DNA from: Nannobrachium achirus
Lineage: Eukaryota; Chordata; Actinopteri; Myctophiformes; Myctophidae
Reading direction: 5' to 3'
Length of the DNA stretch: 64,000 nt
Assembly (NCBI GenBank): GCA_963921795.1
Contig: OY997642.1
Location: 61,279,409-61,343,408 of the forward strand
The notes beneath the pieces are model-generated. The model worked only from the letters and a program-made list of their open reading frames with translations. It was not told the origin of the DNA and searched no databases. Both the position numbers and the translations under genes were made by a program. Positions 33,106 to 45,512 of the stretch are shown piece by piece (positions within the stretch are counted from its first letter, which is position 1; every line of letters begins with the position of its first letter).

Positions 33106-34480
33106 TGCCTCACGCTACAGAAACGGGGGATAGGCTCCTTCCCTATAGACCTCATGGCTCGGCAAGGCTTACTTCTCCTGAAGATCAGCAGTGTAGCTCC
33201 AGTCTGGCCCAGGAGGAACCAGGTGAACCTCCACAATGAATTGAATTCAAGGGTTAAATTGAATATTTATAATATCTGCTGTGAAACAGATAAATGGGTA
33301 TTTACAATCTGATGCTCAGCCCTGCACATATCAAAGATACTGGATTGATTTAAAAATGGGGACTCAACAAGACAGTGTCTCGACATGACAAGAAAGAGAC
33401 ACTGGTGTCTACATATTGACAAGACAGAAAGAGGAGAAATTAGTGCAGTAAGCCGAGCTGAGGGGCAACGATGGCCATGCCTTCATGGCCTCCCTGAAAT
33501 TCCTGCCCTGATCACAACACAATGCCGTATGTACAGAGTAGGGGGAAAGGGTGGGGGTAAAATAAGGGGGGGTGATGAGCTTCTGCAGCAACAACTGTCA
33601 GAATCTGAACAGCAATTGCTATTTTATCATGAACATTAGAGAGGACCAATAATATGAATATAGGTTGAAAAGTGGTGAAGTCCTCCTCTAACATAGCCTA
33701 TTTGAAATAAAGGTATCTATATATAATAAATATTTACTAACTACAAAGGAAAAAGAAGAGACCTGGTTAATCCTACAAGTGCAATTTTCTGATCCGCCGT
33801 AGCGGCCGAGTACTACACAGCTTCCCTTATTGGCTGAAGAATTAATCCAGGAGATGGCTAGAGTCCGTGGAGGGGGACAGGGAGTAGAGGGGCGCTCCCC
33901 GTATAGGCCCATTCCAAAATTAATCCAATTTGTCTGACTGAAATTATATCACTGGAGTTGACTATTAACCATTATGATCGTCCTTGAACTTAGCCTATTT
34001 AATATAAAAGGTATCCATATATGATAAATATTTGTTAACTAAAAAGGAAAAAGGGGAGACCTGGTTAATCCTACAAGAGCAATTTTCGGATCCACTGTAG
34101 CGGCCGAGGAAACACCCCAGCACCCCAATTTAAGGATTAGAGGTAAGTTGATGCCATCGCAAACCAATGCCTGGTCTGCGTTATACAAAATTTGAAACAA
34201 ATGGATGTGACCAGGCACATGAAGACACAAAAAGAGTGCAGAGGCTCCATCGGACCAGCAGAGGGCAGAACTCCACCAGGTACTTTTGAGTATATTTTGA
34301 TGCCAATAATTTTACGAAAAGCTTTTAGTAAAATAAGTTTGAATTCCAAGTATATTGGTGTTTGTACACAAACAAAGACATGTGCAATACGACAGCCATC
34401 CCGGTGTCTAGAGACGGTGCTGTGACGGACTAGTGTTTCCCTGATCACCTGTTAACAGGATTGTGCAAACCCCTGTTCTT
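33106..34480. other. Edge of the array: isolated R modules
   Basis: Two R copies at about 33690-33800 and 33990-34110, each ending CCGTAGCGGCCGAG or a near match. The rest has no recognisable gene. Confidence 0.55.
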
Positions 34481-34885
34481 TTAAAGCTATACTGTGTAAG
34501 TTGCTCAACTAGTGGTCAGTAGCGTCCGCGTCTTTCGGCCGTTTTTCGCCGCGGACCGGGCCTCACACCCCCGCGTCACCCCCGCGTCTGCCTCCACCTC
34601 GCCTACAAATATGGCCGCCCTATTGTGATAGCTAGCGACCCCACTTCAAGATGCGCTGTGATTGGCCGGCAGTGTATAACCCTCGCTGTGATTGGCCGGT
34701 AGTGTATGATGACGTAATTTTTGCGCGAAAACCGGACCCCGGTCAGGATCATAGAAAACATATAAAGAGAAGGCTTCAGAAGCTGAAAATAACGGAGTGG
34801 GTGTTCTAAAACTTTAGCGATTTAAGAGTTAGGACAATTTTAAGATTTGTTTTATAAAAAAAGTTACATGGTATAACTTTAATTT
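34481..34885. mobile_element. MITE with GC-rich interior
   Basis: Imperfect inverted ends TTTAAAGCTATACTGTGTAAG-like (34482) and GTTACATGGTATAACTTTAA. The interior includes a duplicated GCTGTGATTGGCCGG block at about 34656 and 34684, a promoter-like CCAAT motif. No open frame. Confidence 0.65.
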
Positions 34886-36779
34886 TATTTTTAGTATTAG
34901 TTTCTTTATACTGCTACATTGAGTAAATTCATATTGCCTTTTATTATTAGTGGCCATTTTATTATTTAAACACCAGCACATAAATCCTAACCTTAGTCAG
35001 ACCAATGGGACGGCGGACTATCAAGATTTTCCCGAGCTCCATCGCGCCACACGGAAGAACTGACCCAGTGATCGAGCCATGGTCGGATATATTAACAGTT
35101 TCCAAGCCACAGGGGTAGATTGACGAGAATTATTAATTAGGCAGCCAGGCCACAGACGAAGATTGACAAGAATAGGCTATTTTTGTTATAAAACAACTCA
35201 AAATACATTATTTTTGCCTAATGGCCAAACAGAACTTCATACCAAAGACTTTGCCTCCCTCCAGTGGCAGATCATTAGACTGAATGAAAACGGGGAAGTG
35301 TAGATCTGAGCAGCTGGTGGCAACGCGGTTCCGAACGTTACCATCACATGCACGGAGCGCGTGCGTGGAGCGCCCGACGCAAAAGTAGGTATTAGCTCAT
35401 TTTGTTAGCATGATTGTATGAGTGTAGCTGTGGTGGAATTTAGCGTCACCCAGGGTACTGAAAATAATGGACAGAACGGATAGATGTGTAAACAGTGTTT
35501 TCTTGTGGTTGTAAAAAAACACTGAAATGGGCTGGCATGGAAACTGTTAATATGTCTGAACCCACTGCCCCAGTGTTCAGCCTACATAAGGCCCTCAATG
35601 CCTCAACCTCATTGTTTCTTACTGTTTGAGATAAATATATATATAAAAAAAACTAGCATTTAAATCTGTGTGTGATGACTTGATTGTTTATTCCTGTTCA
35701 ATGAATTGAGTACAAAGTTCAAAGGACCCCAATGGAAACAAACCATAGTGCTTTGAGTTAGATTTTTTGGAGTTTTGATTTAAACAGACTCCCCCATATT
35801 GGAACTCAACACAACCAGGAAGAACCTCCATGTCATGTGATCTGAGGTCATTTACCTAAAGTACGCTCAATATGCTTATTAAAAAAAAAGTTTGCTTTAA
35901 TAGTACCGCGTTATTTATTTATATCCCCAGGCCTTTCTGAACCAGTACTGTGGACAGCTGGTGTCACTGGGTGAAGCTTATCTATCCAGCGTCAGAGCAA
36001 TCTGGGAACCCATCGTCAAAGAAGAAAGTAGCGACTCCGAGACTCGAGGTCTCGAGAGATTAGGGCTCATAGTTCTACTCGCATAGAAAAAGAGGCTCAA
36101 CCCTTTGGCACAAATAAGGACCAAGACTCCGAGGCTGGCACAAGCAAAGACAATGAGAAATGTGTTAATTAGCTAGATTGTTGATGGTGTCAGCTGAAGA
36201 AGAGTCATGGAAGACTCCTGCCAGGACTAAGGCCTTAGTGACAAAAGTCGAACACTGCTACAAGAAACCCTAGATAAGATAGATAGATAAGATAGATCTT
36301 CATCATCTAGCCACTCACTGGATTATTGCAGGTTCTGAGTAGAGAGTCTGACTGGACGCTGCTACTGGGAGGTGGAGTGGAGTCGTTGACAGTCTTTTAA
36401 AGATATCCACCCAATTTTTAACATAGCACAGCACAAAAACAGAAGATTTGTATTATTTATACACACACACAAAACAGAGAGAACGCACAGAGCGAGAAAC
36501 CAGATTGAGAGATGATGCAGAAAGACCTTGAGAACATCACCAGCAAGGAGGATCTGAATGGAACGCATCAAACCTGGAGGAGCTGCAGAACAGAATATAA
36601 TTTTTTTATGTATATTATTGCAACCGAAGGTCGCAGTTTACTATGGGAAACGTCACAGCTTGTCCGTGTCTGTAGTGTCCGTCTGTGTAGATGTGTACAC
36701 ATTTTTACGGTCTATGGGTTTGTCGCTCTGACATCACGCTCTGGCTTCACTGTGATGTCACACTAACATAATCCCTTTT
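34886..36779. other. Gene-free stretch
   Basis: No coding region is supported. A module D copy (CAGTCTTTTAAAGATATCCA) lies at about 36392, preceded by TCACTGGATTATTGCAGG (36313), the same order as in the array. This is the most proximal piece of that module. Confidence 0.5.
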
Positions 36780-37600
36780 ATGCCCATACTGTACATGGAG
36801 TTCCATGAATTTCCTTAAGTGTATAAATACATACATCTGTTCCATGCTTTTTCTTAAAACCAAATTGGTTGTCAGTAGTAGCTATGTATTCATTGAGCCT
36901 CTCCATAAGGATACCTTCTAGTACCTTGGACAGGATGCTTGCCAGTGCGATAGGTCTATAATTATCAATACTTGTTAACTTCCCAGTTTTGTTACTTTGT
37001 AACTACTGGCACTAGCAGGACAGACAACATAGATTCAGGCAGTATACCATGCATCAACAACCCTGAAAAACACATAGCAAGCAGCACTGAAACTCTATGG
37101 CTAGCATGCTGTTATCTGATCTTGGCCACAAGCTTTGTTAACAGACAATTTCTCAATGAGGTTTCTCACTTCATTAGGTCTTAAGATCACACCATCGCTG
37201 TGGGTAACCTCACCAATAGTAAAGACATCGCTCTTGACACAGTTAAATATGTTTGTATAGTGTCTTCTCCACAGCTCAGCAATATTTTCGGACCCAGTAG
37301 TAGTGCCATCAATACTGGAAGGCATTGGCATCTTACTGTTGTTAACCAGCTTCACTTCCTTCCAAAACTCATAAACATTTTTCTGAAGCTTTTTGGCCAT
37401 AGACTTTGCCCTCATGGCCGGCTCATTTCTCTTAATATAGCGTACAACATATTTAAACCTAGCATTTGCAAGCTTCTTGGATTCACACTCAGTGAAATTT
37501 ACTCTGGCCAGCGGCAGGCTCAAGGAGACGAAATTGATGGGCATCCTTAAAGAGTTCCAAAACCTGTACTCTCCTGATTATGACCCTAGCATCTGAAGAG
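36780..37600 (-). pseudogene. LINE reverse-transcriptase fragment
   Basis: On the minus strand 37544-37101 encodes the linker between endonuclease and RT: FWKEVKLVNNSK, ELWRRHYTNIFN and LSVNKACGQDQIT. Further downstream, after frame breaks, comes the RT segment RPIALASILSKVLEG and TTDNQFGFKKKHGTD. Both are typical of Jockey/L2/Rex-type non-LTR elements. The fragment is truncated at both ends and frameshifted, so it is inactive. Confidence 0.8.
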
Positions 37601-37660
37601 TGCTACAGGCAACCTTTTAACACAGACAATATCATATACGTATGTATGTATGTGTATATA

Positions 37661-37662
<2 letters not shown>

Positions 37663-37718
<56 letters not shown>
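37663..37718. repeat. GT microsatellite
   Basis: About 28 GT units flanked by TATG and TATA repeats. Confidence 0.95.
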
Positions 37719-37727
<9 letters not shown>

Positions 37728-37867
37728 TCACGTTTTTTTTGAGGTTCTGTGAAATTGAGAACCGGAGCGCTCGTCGTGCGGCGCGGGGCGGAACAAGCGG
37801 TCGCTTTGATCCACAACAAAGGCAACAACAACGTAGCGTCGGCAGAAATGATAGCGCATCACCCCAC

Positions 37868-37950
37868 GGAGGTTAGGGTTAGGGTTAGGCATAGTTTTAC
37901 TGAGGTTAAGGTTAGGATTAGGGTTAGAGTAAGGCATAGTATTATAGTTC
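37868..37950. repeat. Short telomere-like TTAGGG stretch
   Basis: GGTTAGGGTTAGGGTTAGG followed by degenerate GGTTAAGGTTAGGATTAGGG. Too short and too degenerate for a functional telomere; an interstitial repeat. Confidence 0.75.
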
Positions 37951-38159
37951 TAGTAAGCTAATGGCTAATACAAAAGAGAGTCGCAAACGAGTGACGTCAG
38001 CGCCTACACTAGTGAATGGCTGTTGCCGCCATCTGGTGGTGATTGGTGTGTGGTGAACGACAAAACTGCTCTTACCATGATCTCACTGAGTTACCCAAAC
38101 TGACTAACATATATATATATGTGGATAGAGATGTATATAGATAGAATCAAACTCTGTCT

Positions 38160-38540
38160 CTCCCAAACCATTTCCCCTGTTTGTAGCCCTGTCCCATTGT
38201 GTCTTGTTCTCGTAGTTATTCGAGTCCTAGAGCAAACTTTAGTAAATTAGTGTATTTCTCCAACTATGTACAATCTGAGATATATGCCACTGCCTTGGGA
38301 CAGACAGAGGCCTCCATAGGCGATTCCATTTACAAAAGAAATGCCAAACTACCACCTCTGAACTGCAGGGGGTGTCCAGTGATGAGGTTCATTCATTGCT
38401 TGGCGGGAAGAGTGACAAGTCCAAGAAGAAGGGGGGCAGGGTCATATTATGACTATTTAATATAAAAAGGTATATATTTACTAACTACAAAGGAAAAAAG
38501 GGAGACCTGGTTAATCCTACCAGAGCAATTTTCTGATGAG
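38160..38540 (+). repeat. Array modules V, S and R
   Basis: Contains ACCATTTCCCCTGTTTGTAG, GAGCAAACTTTAGTAAATTA, the S block and an R core. The same order occurs at 54235-54600 and 60535-60910. Confidence 0.75.
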
Positions 38541-38756
38541 CAACTCTCAAGGCTCGAGCAGACTTTCAGCTCCGACTATGGTTGAAAAAAAAAGAAAAAA
38601 CTTGCCGAGAGCATTGGCCTCACAGAAACCCAGTTAAGACACGGCCCTAAGGGCCTCTGTTATTTCACACATTTGTTATTTTGCATCAAATGCAGACGGG
38701 ATGGGCACCCTATGTTTTAATATAAATGTATAAATGCATAACTTAACCTATTTAAT

Positions 38757-39095
38757 ATTCTCTGCAGCTAGTTTACTGACAAACTGTAGGAGACGCGATC
38801 ACATAACACCGATCCTAGCTGCCCTTCACTGGTTGCCAGGGAATTGATTTTATTGATCACTTTTAATCTGTACACCAAGGCCTTTCCTTAGATTTTAGTT
38901 CCTCTATTTTGCACATATGTGTGTTATGTACTTCTATGTACATGCTTTGGTATTATTTTTGATTTTTATTTTTTGATTTGAATTGAACCGCTGTTTATAT
39001 CTATGAACATTTTGTTTTTATCTAAGGCACTGTAAAGCACTCTGTAAACATAGTTTTCGAAAAGCGCTTCATAGATAGTTAATTATTACTACTTC
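38757..39095 (+). mobile_element. L2/CR1 LINE 3' end within the array
   Basis: The remnant frame LTNxRRRDHITPILAALHWLP is followed by a 3' tail ending GCGCTTCATAGATAG with an ATT-rich end. The same insertion occurs upstream of the ZF block at 44808-45215, so it was in place before the unit was duplicated. Confidence 0.8.
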
Positions 39096-39204
39096 CAGAT
39101 GCTGAGGAGTGGACACATCCCCCCCCCCCCCCAGCAGCAGCAGCAGAGCCCCAGCAGCTCTGTGAGCGACCACACACAACAAGGAGACACTGGACACTCT
39201 GTGG

Positions 39205-39475
39205 GGGAAACCTTTCCAATGTAAGCAATGTGGGAAGAGTTTCAGTAGCATAGCTGACCTGAAGAAACATGAGCCTGTTCAACCAGGAGAGAGACCAGTG
39301 TAAACAGTGTGAGAAGATGTTCACTGCAGCAAGTAACCTGAAGAGACACCCTTCCAGTGTAACGTGTGTGAAGAGAGTTTCAGTCAGTCAAGTAGCCTGA
39401 AGAGACACCAGTGTGTCCACACTGAAATGAAACCTTACCATGAAACCTTACCACTGCACAGTGTGACATAACACC
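39205..39475 (+). pseudogene. C2H2 zinc-finger remnant, unit 1
   Basis: Finger pieces in shifting frames: CKQCGKSF-like, [16 protein letters not shown], then QCEKMFTAASNLKR. At 39342-39361 the junction GAAGAGACACCCTTCCAG lacks the inter-finger linker. An intact last finger follows, with SLKRHQCVHTEMKPYH. It ends near GACATAACACCCTAT, where module R begins. Confidence 0.75.
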
Positions 39476-40439
39476 CTATTAAATATAAAGGTATCTATTA
39501 TAGTAAATATTTACTAACTACAAAGGAAACAAAGGGGAGACCTGGTTAATCCTACAAGAGGCAATTTTCTGATGAGCTACTCTCAAGGCTCGAGCGAACC
39601 TTCAGCTCTAACGACTATGTGGTTGGAACTAAAAAACAACTTGCTGAGAGCATTTTTTTGTGTATTTCTCCAACTATGTAAATTCTGAGATATATGCCGC
39701 TGCCTTGGGACAGACAGAGGCCTCCAAAGGCGATTCCATTTACAAAATAAATGCCAAACTACCACCTCTGAACTGCAGGGAGTGTCCACTGATGAGGTTC
39801 ATTCATTGCTTGGAGTGAAGAGTGACAAGTCCAAGAAAAAGGGGGGCAGGGTGTATGACATTTATGGTAAACAGTTGGTTGCTAAGGTATAAAAAACATG
39901 GTTGCTATGGTAAACAGTTGGTTGCTAGGGTAAAAAAACATGGTTGCTATGGTAAACAGTTGGTTGCCGTCGGTCGGTCGGTCACACCATCCAGGAGGTG
40001 CGGACCACTGTTACACGGATCATAACAGATGTGTATTACGAGGACGGTAAAGAGGTCACTGAGGTAATGACATTTCTTTGTCAACCGACGGACGGCCGGT
40101 GGAGGTTTTGAGTACACAAATGACCCTGACGGCACACACCAAGCAGTGTGATGTCATACTGATGCGGAGATATGAGCACTGAGCAGGGCAAAGACTATTT
40201 CATATAAAAAGGTATCTATATATAGTCAATATTTACTAACTACAAAGGAAAAAGGGGAGACCTGGTTAATCCTACAAGAGCAATTTTCTGATAAGCAACT
40301 CTCAAGGCTCGAGCAAACTTTCAGCTCCAACGACTTGGTCTAACAGAAACACAGTTAACGGGCCTCATGGACCTCTATCATTTCACACATTTGTTATTTT
40401 ATCAAATGCAGTCATATATCGACTATTTAATCCAATTTA

Positions 40440-40730
40440 TTGTGAAATAGAACTTTGGCGACATTACTACATCCTGCCCTACTTAATTGTGCCCACACAG
40501 GCCACGCTGACCGGTGACAAGTGGGAGAGAATCGAAGGTCAAACAGTTAACACACGGGTGACTAACCGGTCTTTCTGGACGATTTTGACCAATCACGGCT
40601 CTCCTACTGCTGCAGGCTCCTCCCAGGAGGATAATCAGTTATAATCCATTATAGTGTATTATAATTAGCATAGTTGTAATACAAATTTATATTGTATTAT
40701 AATCAGTTAAAAAGGGTCAATTTGTTTCTT
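40440..40730 (+). pseudogene. Exon-like block X, truncated copy
   Basis: A TGTGCCCACACAG acceptor-like end precedes 40501, and the first 25 or so codons (ATLTGDKWERIEGQTVNTRV) match the copies at 46732 and 59170. Most of the rest is deleted, and it rejoins at the AATCAGTTATAATCC tail. Confidence 0.7.
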
Positions 40731-40759
40731 ACCGATAGGCATACTTTTGTGTAATGGAA

Positions 40760-42188
40760 AATGTAGATATTGTTATGTGTCGTATAGTGTGGTGCTAAAG
40801 CTGCAGTCGAAAAGGGGCTTTTAAAGAGGGAGCTAAGGCTGTCCAGAGACACTTTCACTCCAAGACCTGTTCTGAAGAAGAAAAAAAAACACCATGTTGG
40901 CTACAAGTCCTAGTTTCAAAAGATCTCTACTAAGATGGACATGTTTGAGAAGCTGGCAAGGAAGGCAGAAAAGTTACAACTATAGAACAACGCTCATATC
41001 TTTATCATCCAGCGACTCACTGGATTATTTCAGGTTCTGAGTAGAGAGTGTCTGACTGAACGCTGATAATGTGAGGTGGAGTGGAGACGATAGTCTTTTA
41101 AAGATATCCACCCAACTGTTAACAAAGCAAATTTAAATTAATTTAAATGTAGCTATAAACCTTTCCAGTCAACACTGAATGTGTATACAAATTAACAGCA
41201 CAAAAACAGAAGAAACACATACACATTATATTGCTACGTTCCACGCAGGGTTGTCTGGGTTTTTTGTGCGTCCGCCCTCCCCTCCTATTCTATCATTCTC
41301 TTTGAGGACTCACCACCTCAGCTGTCAATCAACCCATTACCTGGCTCCACCCCCATCCAATCACCACCGCCTGCAGTCAATAAAAGCTGTGCCCCGTCTC
41401 AACTCAGTCTCTCCCAAACTAGAGCAAACTTTATGTAAATTAGTGTATTTCTCCAACTATGTACATTCTGAGATGTATGCCGCTGCCACCATAGGCGATT
41501 CCATTTAAAAAATAAATGCCAAACTACCACCTCTGAACTGCAGGGGGTGTCCAGTGATGAGGTTCATTCATTGCTTGGAGTGAAGAGTGACACGTCCAAG
41601 AATAAGGGGGGCAGGGTGTATGCATGCATAACTTAGACTATTTAATATAAAAATGGATCTATAAAGAAAATATTTACTAACTAAAAAGGAAAAAGGGGAG
41701 ACCTGGTTAATCCTACAAGAGCAATTTTCTGATGAGCAACTCAAGGCTCTACTAAGATGGACATGATTGAGAAGCTGTCGAGGAAAGCACAAAAGTAACA
41801 ACTATAGAAAACAGTCATCTCTTAATCATCCAGCGACTCACTGGATTATTGCAGGTTCTGAGCAGCGAGTGACTGGACGCTGTTACTGGGAGGTGGAGTG
41901 GAGTCGATAGTCTTTTAAAGATATCCACCCAACTCTGTTAACATAGAATTGAGCGTTAATTTAAATGTAGCTATAAACCAGTCCAGTCAACACTGAATAT
42001 GTAAACAAATTAACAGCACAAAACCAGAATAAACAACACAAGTTAACACAATAGGAAACGTTATATCCCAACTTGAGAGGGAAAAGCACTCAACGTTCGG
42101 ATTAGAAATTCCGACTTTAGTCGGGATAGGCACCCACGTTTTAATATAAATGTATTCATGCATAACTTAGCCTATTTAATATAAAGGT

Positions 42189-42190
<2 letters not shown>
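40760..42190 (+). repeat. Array modules Y, D, V, S, R, D, Q (unit 1)
   Basis: Y (CAGTCGAAAAGGGGCTTTTA, 40806), D (GTCTTTTAAAGATATCCACC, 41094 and 41909), V (ACGCAGGGTTGTCTGGGTTT, 41243), S (41557), R (41697) and Q (ATTAGAAATTCCGACTTTAG, 42102). The same order fills 52988-55130 and 59900-61440. Confidence 0.8.
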
Positions 42191-42191
<1 letters not shown>

Positions 42192-42282
<91 letters not shown>

Positions 42283-42304
42283 TATATATATATATATATA
42301 TATC
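42192..42304. repeat. TA microsatellite
   Basis: Mostly pure TA with two GA interruptions. A further TA tract lies at 42756-42800. Confidence 0.95.
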
Positions 42305-42352
42305 ATACTATAAACGAGCAAATGTCCGTCCGTAAGTCCGTCCGTCCGTCCC

Positions 42353-42505
42353 ATCCAGTGATGTCATCGATGACGTCATCAGTGATGACGTCACCGATGA
42401 CGTCATCAGTGATGTCATCGATGATGTCATCAGTGATGTCATATAAGTTGACCCAGTGATGTCATCAGTGACGTCAACAGTGATGTCATCAGTGATGTCA
42501 TTTAA
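42353..42505. repeat. Minisatellite of TGACGTCA and TGATGTCA motifs
   Basis: Imperfect tandem CAGTGATGTCAT units contain four perfect TGACGTCA palindromes (42371, 42386, 42398, 42469) and several TGATGTCA variants. TGACGTCA is the CREB/ATF binding octamer. No promoter or gene is seen beside it. Confidence 0.85.
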
Positions 42506-42750
42506 TAGATGGAACTTTTTGAGGCTTCAAGGCTGGGGCTGCGACTCTCCCCGTCACACTCACCCCCCTTTGACCTCCTCCTACGGGGAAGCCCGAATCC
42601 GGGTCACGGCACCAATGTAATGGAGGTGATCCGAACCTCCCCACCCGGGTTCGTACCCGGGTCTCCCGCGTGAAAGTCTTGGCCTGGGGGAGATACTAGA
42701 CTTTTTGAGGCTTCAAGGCTGGGGCTGCGACTCTCTCCGTCACATATACT
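42506..42750 (-). repeat. tRNA-like repeat between direct copies
   Basis: TTTTTGAGGCTTCAAGGCTG is present directly at about 42517 and 42701. On the minus strand between them, AAGACTTTCACGCGGGAG followed by a B-box-like GGGTACGAACCCGG resembles the 3' half of a tRNA. TGGTGCCGTGACCCGGAT next to it resembles an LTR-retroelement primer-binding region. A clean A box is lacking, so a functional tRNA is unlikely. Confidence 0.5.
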
Positions 42751-42751
42751 G

Positions 42752-42798
<47 letters not shown>

Positions 42799-42801
42799 AT
42801 T

Positions 42802-43250
42802 AAGGGTCCATTTGGTTCTTAACTATCATTTAGCTGGGGACCCCTGTGGGTCCCCGGACTCCACTTTGAGAACCAATGGGCTAGAATGTTATAGAATAGC
42901 CTATATAGCCAATAAAACAATTAAATATTAATAAACAATTAAAAATAATCGAACATGACGTCACTGATAAGCGTGTGTATCGGGTGCTTAAAGACAGAAT
43001 TCATTGGGATTTTTGATTATTTGGGGACTAGATCTAACATTGGGGAGGGATGTGCTAAATAATAATAAGATTTTAGCACATTATTCTCAGTAAGCTGCTT
43101 TAGTTTCAATAATTGATGGATTTCTTTTTTCTTCTTTTTTTTCAAAGATTAAAAAAAAACATCAGAATGTTCCAGTACAAGCTCGCTGTGAGAGCACTGA
43201 CCTATACAGGATCTGAGCTAGCTCTCTTAGCATGGCCTGTTGCCTGCCTG
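42802..43250. other. Spacer with a hAT end
   Basis: CCACTTTGAGAACCAATGGG near 42861 looks like a lone hAT MITE right end. No gene. Confidence 0.5.
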
Positions 43251-43555
43251 GTATATATATTATACTAAATATGTACTAACTACAAAGGTAAAAGGGGAGA
43301 CCTGGTTAATCCTACAAGAGCAATTTTCGCAAAGCTCAAGCAAACTTTCAGCTCAAACGACTACATCATCAAATGCAGACATCGACTATTTAATCTAATT
43401 TATTGTCTTGTTATACTACAACCTTAAGGACAGAACAAATGTCCAGCTCAAGGACAGAATGAGGACCACGAAAAAAGGGTAAAGGGTACCACAAAAAGCA
43501 GGTCACCATCACCTCTCCAGTCCTGCCCTGCCCCATGAATAATTAATTCTTCCTT

Positions 43556-43760
43556 TCAGCCACCCATCCATTCCAGGTTCCAGATAATCCAGCAGCAGCG
43601 TCCGGGTCTTTCCTGCAGCCCTGGCTGTGTTCCAGTCCCAGTGGTTCTGTGCCACTGCTTACAGAGGCAGAGCATCAGGTCCCTGTGGCCGTCATTGGAC
43701 TCTACAGATACCTGTCCCCTCCTCAGCCTCAGTACTTTACAGTTATTACATAATCGTCTA
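43556..43760 (+). pseudogene. Module M1, exon-like, unit 2
   Basis: Reads FQVPDNPAAASGSFLQ and GLYRYLSPPQPQYFTVIT in one frame after a CCATTCCAG acceptor-like end. Copies at 56565-56755 and 62400-62480. Short, proline-rich and of unknown function; the position upstream of finger blocks suggests a ZNF linker exon. Confidence 0.55.
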
Positions 43761-43883
43761 ATTGCAATCATTTGAAATGATCAGTTACTCTAATCGTCAT
43801 AATCTTTTCTATGGCGAACATTAAAAAAGCAGAAATGGCTGCTCTACAAGCTTACAACACGCCACTTTGTAAATACCTACAAA

Positions 43884-44300
43884 CAAGTGGTCATACAGCC
43901 CTACCACCCTGATGTGTGTGGACTACAATTCAGGAGAAACAGCCTGGTGCTCATACGGCCCCACCACCCTGATGTGTGTGGACTACAATCCAGGAGAAAC
44001 AGCCTGGTGCTCATACGGCCCTACCACCCATCCAGTCATTTCCACAAGTCAAACCCATTCCAGGTTCCAGATAATCCAGCGGCAGCAGCAGCATAGAGAC
44101 CTGAAGAGACACCAGCTTGTCCACAATGCAGAGACACCCTTCCAGTGTAACATGTGTGATGAGAGTTTCAGTCGGTCAGGTAACCTGAAGAGACAACCTT
44201 CCAGTGTAACGTGTGTGAAGAGAGTTTCAGTCGGTCAAGTAACCTGAAGAGACACCTTTCCAGTGTTAAGTGTGTGAAAAGAGTTTCAGTCAGCTCAGTG
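43884..44300 (+). pseudogene. Module M2 (60-bp repeat) and ZF remnant, unit 2
   Basis: A 20-codon unit, CVDYNPGETAWCSYGPTTLM, is repeated about twice in frame (43912-44035). It runs into FQIIQRQQQHRDLKRHQ, then an intact finger junction (HNAETPFQCNMCDESF). From 44188 the linker deletion shifts the frame twice. Copies of the same arrangement lie at 56895-57490. Confidence 0.7.
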
Positions 44301-44807
44301 GCCTCAAAGCAGCTCAGTGGCCTTGTAGCAGGACTTTAAGCCAGGTACTGGAGTATAAGGGCCTCTATTATTTCACAGGAGACGGGATAGGCACCCTATG
44401 TTTTAATATAAATGTATTCATGCATAACCTAGCCCATTTAATATAAAGGTATCTATATAATACATATGTACTAACTACAAAAGTACAAGTGGAGACCTGT
44501 TTAATCCTACAAGAGCACAAACTGAGAAGCTGCGCTGCCCCCACATCTGCGGGCGCCACAGTATTTGATGCAAATACTTTTATACTACCTCAAGTAAAGG
44601 ACAGCCAGGATCCTCAGTGAGAAAGAAACAGCCAACCTCAACGAGGAGCTGAACCCAATGGAACTCGTCACCAGAGGCATCAGTCAAAACTAAGAGATTA
44701 GATGTTTGACTAGCCAGTGGCAACGGCCACACGGCCTCAACATTGAACAGGACTAGCTCTGCGGGACGACTTCTGCAATTCCTTATACTCTGGCCTCCCC
44801 CAAAAAA

Positions 44808-45215
44808 AGTCATGTCCCGCCTTCAGCTCGTTCAAAACTCTGCAGCTAGGTTACTGACAAACTCTAGGAGACGCGATCACATAACACCGATCCTAGCTGC
44901 CCTTCTCTGGTTGCCAGTGAATTTTAGAGGCCCAGCCCCCAGCTATATCGCTGACATGCTGGAACCGTACAGACCTATCTGTACAGCCAAGGCTTTTCCT
45001 TAGATTTTAGTACCTCTATTTTGCACATATGTGTGTATGTACTTCTATGTACATGCTTTGGTATTATTTTGTATTATTCGATTTTTTTATTTTAATTGAA
45101 CCGCTGTTTATATCTATGAATATTTTGTTTTTATCTAGGCACTGTAAAGCACTCTGTAAACATTGTTTTCAAAAAGCACTTTATAAATAACGTTTATCAT
45201 TATTACTTCCAGATG
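44808..45215 (+). mobile_element. L2/CR1 LINE 3' end, fuller copy
   Basis: LQLVQNSAARLLTNSRRRDH, then an internal deletion, then PAPSYIADMLEPYRP and a 3' tail ending near ATTATTACTT. It matches 38757-39095 and likewise sits upstream of a ZF block. Confidence 0.82.
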
Positions 45216-45324
45216 CTGAGGAGTGGACACATCCCCCCAGCAGCAGCAGCCTGTCAGCAGCAGCAGAGCCTCAGCAGCTCTGTGAGCGACAACACACAAC
45301 CAGGAGACACTGGGCACTCTGGGG

Positions 45325-45500
45325 GGGAAACCTTTCCAATGTAAGCAATGTGGGAAGAGTTGCAGTAGCATAGCTGACCTGAAGACACATGAGCCTGTTC
45401 AACCAGGAGAGAGACCCTTCCAGTGTAAACGGTGTGAGAAGATGATCACTGCGGCAAGTAACCTGAAGAGACACCCTTCCAGTGTAACGTGTGTGAAAAG
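45325..45500 (+). pseudogene. C2H2 zinc-finger remnant, unit 2
   Basis: Copies 39205-39400: [25 protein letters not shown], then the linker-deleted junction at about 45463. A SINE inserted at 45513 cuts it off in the middle of a finger. Confidence 0.75.
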
Positions 45501-45512
45501 AGTTTCAGTCAG

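Noticed and set aside
37868-37950. TTAGGG repeats as a telomere or fusion point
   Set aside because: Only about three perfect units, then degenerate sequence, flanked by ordinary intergenic DNA.
42625-42700. Functional tRNA gene on the minus strand
   Set aside because: B-box and anticodon-arm-like parts are present, but no proper A box or full cloverleaf could be drawn.
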